This document shows positions 5,439 through 8,414 of a stretch of 8,414 bases of DNA, piece after piece. Source of the DNA: Methanomicrobia archaeon (GTDB lineage Archaea > Halobacteriota > Syntropharchaeia > Alkanophagales > Methanospirareceae); the NCBI GenBank assembly GCA_016928455.1, contig JAFGKP010000144.1, forward strand, positions 1 through 8,414, in the 5' to 3' direction. The position numbers were made by a program, and so were the translations under genes. The notes below the pieces were generated by a model that had not been told where the DNA came from, made no database searches, and saw only the letters and a program-made list of their open reading frames with translations. How positions within the stretch are numbered: position 1 is the first letter of the stretch; every line of letters starts with the position of its first letter.

Positions 5439-6758
5439 ATGATAGAACCGCCTGGCAACCGCGCAAAGGAGATCATTCACCGTGACTGCCGGATCATATC
5501 GACGTGCATAACGCGCCCATACCCACTGGTACTCGAGCGCGCTCGAGGAGCGACCGTTACCGATGTGGACGGGAAGACGTACATTGATTTCGGCGCGGGC
5601 ACCGCGGTGATGAACGTAGGGCACTCGAACCCTGAGGTCTCAGCGGCTGTCACAGCTCAGCTGGCAAAGATGACCCATGCTGATTTCTCCACCTTCTTCG
5701 CTGACCCGCCGGTCAGACTGGCCGAGAAACTGCAGCAGATGAGCGGCTACGACCGAGTCTTCTTCAGTAACAGTGGCACTGAGTCGGTTGAGGCCGCGAT
5801 CAAACTGGCGATCTGGAAGTCCCGCAGGCAGAGCCTGGTGGGCTTCTACGGCGCATTTCACGGCCGGACACTCGGAACGCTCTCATTGACCTGCTCGAAG
5901 ATCAAACAGAAAGAGCACTTCCCCGCGCTCACGGTCGTCCATGCCCCGTATGCATATTGCTATCGGTGTCCACTCCATCTGGAATATCCGGACTGCGGAA
6001 TCGCCTGTGCCCACGAGATCGAAAGCGTGATATTCAAACGAGAGCTGAGCCCGAAGGATACTGCAGCGATCGTTGTGGAGCCGATCCAGGGCGAGGGTGG
6101 CTACATCGTGCCGCCGCCGGAATTCCACCAGGAGCTCAGACGGATCTGTGACGACTATGACGTGTTCCTGGTGGCGGACGAGCTGCAGTCAGGCTGCTAT
6201 CGCACCGGCAGGTTCATGGCCATGGAGCACTTCGGCGTACGGGCCGATATCGTGTGCATGGCGAAGGCGCTGGGCGGTGGCCTTCCTCTCGGGGCAACCG
6301 TGTCCAGTCGCTCGATCATGGACTGGCCGCCGGGCACCCATTCCAACACGTTCGGCGGCAACCTGCTCGCAGCGGCTGCGTCCCTTGCCGCATTGAACTA
6401 CATGGAGAAGGAAGACCTTGGAACGCGTGCGCAAGACCTGGGCGCTCATATGATGATGCGGCTACGAGAACTGCAATCGCGATTTCCTGCTGTAATTGGA
6501 GATGTGCGCGGTCTGGGTCTGATGATCGGAGTCGAGATCGTCAAGCCTGATGGATCAGAAGATCCAAAGACTCGGGACTTGATCGTGGTTGATGGCTTCA
6601 AGAAGGCATTATGCTGCTACCCTGCGGCGACTCGGTCATTCGGTTCTGCCCACCGCTGGTCATCACGAAGGAGGAAGTGGATACGGGTCTGGATAGATCG
6701 GTTCGAGACTGCAGTAAAAAAGGCCGTTTCCTGTGTTCTTCGTAGATTCGCACGATAG
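5439..6758 (+). CDS. Class-III PLP-dependent aminotransferase with frameshifted C-terminal segment
   Basis: The 439-residue frame is a fold-type I, class-III aminotransferase close to the archaeal group that includes 4-aminobutyrate, ornithine and acetylornithine aminotransferases and the broad amino acid racemases of Thermococcales. It moves an amino group to 2-oxoglutarate or a similar acceptor. PLP residues are visible: Asp247 in VADELQSG contacts the ring nitrogen, and Lys276 in MAKALGGGLPLGA forms the Schiff base, 29 residues later as usual. Other family marks are FSNSGTESVEAAIKLA, GAFHGRTLG, the cysteine-bearing insert YCYRCPLHLEYPDCGIAC, VEPIQGEGGY and HSNTFGGN. Residues 392-419 are out of frame: the plus-two frame there reads LLPCGDSVIRFCPPLVITKE, the true family sequence. 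One base appears missing near 6612 and one extra near 6695-6698, so the frame recovers for DRFETAVKKA. As written the protein may be inactive. It is the second gene of the operon and should supply the aldehyde dehydrogenase's substrate. Confidence 0.9.
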   Translation: MIEPPGNRAKEIIHRDCRIISTCITRPYPLVLERARGATVTDVDGKTYIDFGAGTAVMNVGHSNPEVSAAVTAQLAKMTHADFSTFFADPPVRLAEKLQQMSGYDRVFFSNSGTESVEAAIKLAIWKSRRQSLVGFYGAFHGRTLGTLSLTCSKIKQKEHFPALTVVHAPYAYCYRCPLHLEYPDCGIACAHEIESVIFKRELSPKDTAAIVVEPIQGEGGYIVPPPEFHQELRRICDDYDVFLVADELQSGCYRTGRFMAMEHFGVRADIVCMAKALGGGLPLGATVSSRSIMDWPPGTHSNTFGGNLLAAAASLAALNYMEKEDLGTRAQDLGAHMMMRLRELQSRFPAVIGDVRGLGLMIGVEIVKPDGSEDPKTRDLIVVDGFKKALCCYPAATRSFGSAHRWSSRRRKWIRVWIDRFETAVKKAVSCVLRRFAR

Positions 6759-6902
6759 ATACATCACTGTGGTTAAAGATACTATGCGTCACGTTACTCC
6801 ACCGGGCCGATTTGGAGGTTGAGTTAGACGTTTTTCCGAGCTAGATTAACGAATACAAACCCGAAGGAAGTCACCCAAAATTTTGAACCAAAAAAATAAG
6901 AG

Positions 6903-6927
6903 AAAGCTATAGCAACGCTATAGCTTT
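6903..6927 (-). terminator. Perfect 11-bp hairpin followed by T7 on the minus strand
   Basis: AAAGCTATAGC at 6903-6913 and GCTATAGCTTT at 6917-6927 form a perfect 11-bp stem with a 3-nt loop. On the minus strand the hairpin is followed by CTCTTA and a T7 tract at 6890-6896, and it begins about 30 nt after the TRAM stop. That is the layout of a terminator for the TRAM transcript. On the plus strand the hairpin lacks a T-tract, but it may still protect the 3' end of the aminotransferase mRNA. It marks the convergent gene junction. Confidence 0.55.
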
Positions 6928-6957
6928 GGGAATGTTTATATGAGAAGCTAATGACCT

Positions 6958-7176
6958 TTATTCTGCAACTACATCTGCAAATCCAACTCTTCTCGATACC
7001 TTATTTACCCGTATTTTCACACTATCCTCTTTTTTCGTGTTGGGCACAAAAACAACAAACCCCTCAATACGAGCGATGCCGTCGCCTTCTCTACCTACTT
7101 CCTCTATCTTTACGTCGTAGGTCTTACCAACCTCAATAGGGGAATCAAATCCCCGTCCTTCTCCACTATATTCCAT
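6958..7176 (-). CDS. Small TRAM-domain RNA-binding protein
   Basis: A 72-residue protein from the ATG complementary to 7174-7176, nearly all of it one TRAM domain: SPIEVGKTYDVKIEEVGREG, then DGIARIEGFVVFVPNTKKED, then SVKIRVNKVSRRVGFADVV. The GDGIAR-x-x-GFVVFVP motif is the signature of stand-alone archaeal TRAM proteins. These bind nucleic acids through a small beta-barrel, and in methanogenic archaea members act as cold-shock-like RNA chaperones. An in-frame GTG at 7218 would add 14 lysine-rich residues with no ribosome site before it. The ATG is preferred because the family normally starts with a short Gly/Arg-rich tail (here MEYSGEGRGFD) and an AGAGG lies about 14 nt upstream, but the choice is not certain. 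It is transcribed in the same direction as TFE but from its own strong promoter. Confidence 0.88.
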   Translation of the reverse strand: MEYSGEGRGFDSPIEVGKTYDVKIEEVGREGDGIARIEGFVVFVPNTKKEDSVKIRVNKVSRRVGFADVVAE

Positions 7177-7218
7177 AGTTTTCCAAACCTCTTTTTCGTT
7201 TTTTTTAGTTCGTGACAC

Positions 7219-7279
7219 AAAAGAAAAAAATCGCTTTCTTTACAAAAAAAAAGTCGCTTATTTCTCGTTACCACTTACT
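7219..7279 (-). promoter_or_regulatory. U-tract-rich leader of the TRAM gene with duplicated element
   Basis: The predicted transcript start is near 7279, so the leader is about 60 nt to the alternative GTG or about 100 nt to the ATG. That is unusually long for this window, where other genes look leaderless or short-leadered. It contains two copies of AAGCGA followed at once by a U-tract: AAGCGAC plus U9 (U-tract 7244-7252) and AAGCGA plus U7 (U-tract 7224-7230). T-tracts are archaeal termination signals, so premature termination within the leader, and control by the TRAM protein itself, are possible. This is inference from layout only. Confidence 0.4.
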
Positions 7280-7298
7280 AATTTATTATAGCCCTTCT

Positions 7299-7308
7299 TT
7301 ATATATAA
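7299..7308 (-). promoter_or_regulatory. Strong TATA box of the TRAM gene
   Basis: TTATATATAA, a perfect palindromic TATA box, lies in a minus-strand context GGTTTATATATAAAG. Transcription start is predicted near 7279. A weaker alternative, TATAATAA at 7283-7290, would shift the start to about 7261. It is the best TATA match in the window and fits a highly expressed RNA chaperone. Confidence 0.6.
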
Positions 7309-7309
7309 A

Positions 7310-7626
7310 CCAAACGCCAATCAAAGCGGAAAACGGGCACTTATTTTTAACCACCCATTATTCCAACCGGTTCGAGATAGTGACAGCAGATCCAACGAGA
7401 GGAAAATAGACTTAACCCGCTCTGATAGCCGACTGGATGCGTAATGAGGCTATCACTCCTTCAGATGAAACAGCCCCTTTATTTTTATCCGATACTGAAA
7501 GAATTTAGCAGAGCTAATCAGGGCAAAAAGACGGTGAAGCCCGTAAGATTCTATTTACTGCACAAAAATCATTTGCGTTTTGGATGAGTCGTTGGCTATA
7601 TTCCGGCGATCTCCTTTTCGTTGCTT
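7310..7626. other. Intergenic stretch between TFE and the TRAM promoter
   Basis: I see no protein gene here: the minus-strand ATG frames close after 3 to 5 codons, and one GTG frame of 15 codons has no support. An 8-bp inverted repeat (TGATAGCC at 7423-7430, GGCTATCA at 7448-7455) and a 4-bp hairpin with ACGG/CCGT arms at 7531-7544 are the only structures noticed. No tRNA could be folded. It may hold the TFE 3' untranslated region or a small RNA, but nothing proves it. Confidence 0.45.
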
Positions 7627-8127
7627 TTAATTCCTCCTTCTCGCCTTCTCTCTTTCTTCTATCTGCTCCTCTAACTCTTTTATTAGACCGCCGTTATCAA
7701 AATGTTCGAAATGTGATTCGCAATCCTCACACCAGAAATCCTGTTCCGCAGCTACTTCAAACAAAACACAGTGACAGTGGCAGTGGTAAAACTCTCCGAT
7801 TTTTTCGTATTCGAGTTTCTTTCTTAATTCATGTAACTCATCATCAGCTTCTTTATCCATCATTTTCTTGACATTATCGGAATTAAAGCTCCACCAATAA
7901 GTGATCCAGCCGCTATTATCATCGCGTTCCGTCCTGTACTCGGCATTCCTACTCTCATATAACTTGTAGAGAACTTTTCTTATAGACGAGGGTTTCGTAT
8001 CGTTTAGCTTTACGATCTCAGTTTCACTTATTTCACCCTCAGGAACATTTTTCATTATATCCAGTCCGTCTTCCCCGATAATTTTCCTAAAATATTCCCT
8101 TACCAAAAGATCTTCTGTTTCGAACAT
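7627..8127 (-). CDS. tfe: Transcription initiation factor E subunit alpha (TFE)
   Basis: A 166-residue homologue of archaeal TFE-alpha (eukaryotic TFIIE-alpha), which helps RNA polymerase open promoters together with TBP and TFB. Residues 1-90 form the winged helix (LLVREYFRKIIGEDGLDIMK, SSIRKVLYKLYES, then an aromatic wing WITYWWSF). A charged helix spans about 90-112, followed by a zinc ribbon and a C-terminal coiled helix (GLIKELEEQIEERE). The second zinc knuckle is normal, Cys133-x-x-Cys136. The first reads HCHCHC (Cys116, 118, 120) instead of the usual C-x-x-C, so one ligand might be histidine. The ATG at 8125-8127 is chosen because GGAG at 8136-8139 lies 8 nt upstream; an in-frame TTG two codons earlier is rejected. 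The length is normal. It is divergent from Alba and upstream of TRAM on the same strand. Confidence 0.93.
   Translation of the reverse strand: MFETEDLLVREYFRKIIGEDGLDIMKNVPEGEISETEIVKLNDTKPSSIRKVLYKLYESRNAEYRTERDDNSGWITYWWSFNSDNVKKMMDKEADDELHELRKKLEYEKIGEFYHCHCHCVLFEVAAEQDFWCEDCESHFEHFDNGGLIKELEEQIEEREKARRRN
7768..7785. repeat. Three tandem hexanucleotides in the TFE zinc-ribbon codons
   Basis: The plus strand reads ACAGTG ACAGTG GCAGTG. On the coding strand this is CACTGC CACTGT CACTGT, encoding His-Cys three times. It coincides with the unusual first zinc knuckle and could have arisen by slippage duplication of a six-base unit, which keeps the frame. Confidence 0.7.
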
Positions 8128-8163
8128 AATCAACGCTCCACAATAATAGTTATAACCTCTCAG

Positions 8164-8171
8164 TAGATAAG
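8164..8171 (-). promoter_or_regulatory. Possible TATA box of TFE
   Basis: The minus strand contains AGGCTTATCTACTG, with a TATA-like CTTATCTA. It predicts a transcript start near 8143, leaving a leader of about 16 nt that retains the GGAG ribosome site. The match to consensus is moderate, and TATAACTA slightly downstream is an alternative. Confidence 0.35.
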
Positions 8172-8277
8172 CCTTTGCATTATTTTTGTACCGATAAAAA
8201 ATATGAGAAAAAGCGTTATCAAAGCCGCTTTATCGGGCCGCTTCGGATTTTTGGTGAGCGGGTTTTCTGGCGGTAAA

Positions 8278-8291
8278 AAGCAAATTTGCTT
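8278..8291. repeat. 14-bp palindrome overlapping the Alba promoter
   Basis: AAGCAAATTTGCTT is a perfect 14-bp palindrome whose right end overlaps the first bases of the Alba TATA box and covers the position of the TFB-recognition element. A bound dimeric protein would block TFB/TBP, so a repressor operator is plausible. Some palindromes of AT-rich sequence arise by chance. Confidence 0.4.
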
Positions 8292-8296
8292 ATATA
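8290..8296 (+). promoter_or_regulatory. TATA box of the Alba gene
   Basis: TTATATA, in CTTATATACC, predicts transcription start near 8318, giving a leader of about 13 nt. A GGTGAT Shine-Dalgarno motif at 8319-8324 sits inside that leader, 6 nt before the ATG at 8331. Promoter, ribosome site and start codon agree well. Confidence 0.6.
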
Positions 8297-8330
8297 CCCT
8301 GAGTATAATGTATAACGTGGTGATGCAAAA

Positions 8331-8414
8331 ATGTCTGGAGAAGACAACGTGATTTATATCGGAAATAAGCCAGTGATGAGTTATGTCCTGGCAGTAGTGA
8401 CGCAGTTTAACAAC
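8331..8414 (+). CDS. albA: Alba DNA/RNA-binding chromatin protein, N-terminal part
   Basis: The first 28 codons are present before the window ends. The protein begins MSGEDNVIYIGNKPVMSYVL, then AVVTQFNN. The pattern NVIYIGNKPVMSYVLAVVTQF matches the start of Alba proteins (V-x-x-IG-K-PVM-x-YVLA-x-x-T), the abundant dimeric archaeal proteins that coat DNA and RNA. The lysine of the GxKPVMxY motif is the site of acetylation in Sulfolobus Alba. The start is well fixed by TATA and Shine-Dalgarno spacing. It lies divergent to TFE across about 200 nt. The rest of the gene (usually about 90 residues in total) lies beyond the window. Confidence 0.93.
   Translation, partial: MSGEDNVIYIGNKPVMSYVLAVVTQFNN

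Noticed and set aside
7365..7390. GGTTCGAG T-loop-like sequence suggesting a tRNA (also near 2695)
   Set aside because: The flanking bases do not pair into a T stem and no acceptor, D or anticodon arms could be found.
7441..7500. Possible C/D box small RNA (GATGAAA and ACTGAAAG motifs)
   Set aside because: No proper RUGAUGA box C plus internal D'/C' pair with correct spacing could be assembled.
7584..7871. Plus-strand 95-codon frame
   Set aside because: It is antisense to the TFE zinc ribbon and C-terminal helix.

Overview
The window comes from an archaeon, most likely a euryarchaeote related to methanogens or ANME-type lineages. The right end carries three archaeal information-processing genes: a small TRAM-domain RNA-binding protein, transcription factor E alpha (TFE) and the start of an Alba chromatin protein. 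Many genes have a TATA box about 25 nt before the expected transcript start, and several look leaderless. TRAM-only proteins favour Euryarchaeota; the exact lineage cannot be fixed from this sequence alone.

Left part (1-3717, GC-rich). From the left edge come the N-terminal part of a sodium:neurotransmitter-symporter family transporter (minus, running off the window), an ArsR-type winged-helix regulator broken by two single-base frameshifts (minus), a small ferritin-like diiron protein (plus), a HEPN-like helical protein of unknown function (minus), and a secreted-then-membrane-anchored protein with four C-terminal membrane helices (minus).

Middle (3718-6758, GC-rich). A divergent promoter region with two inverted repeats leads into a two-gene operon: an NAD(P)-dependent aldehyde dehydrogenase followed after 22 nt by a class-III PLP aminotransferase. 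Together they should convert an amino compound (an omega-amino acid, lysine, ornithine or GABA type) to its semialdehyde and then to the acid. The aminotransferase C-terminus carries a pair of compensating frameshifts, so 28 residues are read in the wrong frame.

Right part (6759-8414, clearly more AT-rich). A strong hairpin plus T-tract separates the metabolic operon from the convergent TRAM gene. The TRAM gene has a perfect TATA box and a long U-tract-rich leader with a duplicated AAGCGA/U-tract element. TFE follows on the minus strand, then a divergent promoter region and the first 28 codons of Alba on the plus strand, with a 14-bp palindrome overlapping the Alba TATA box.

No tRNA, rRNA, CRISPR array or insertion sequence was found. 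The four single-base indels, two of them in homopolymers, could be real gene decay or assembly/sequencing error in an environmental genome. No wholly new system is evident. The best leads are the TRAM leader, the nested inverted repeats at 3782-3858, the altered TFE zinc knuckle and the HEPN-like protein.
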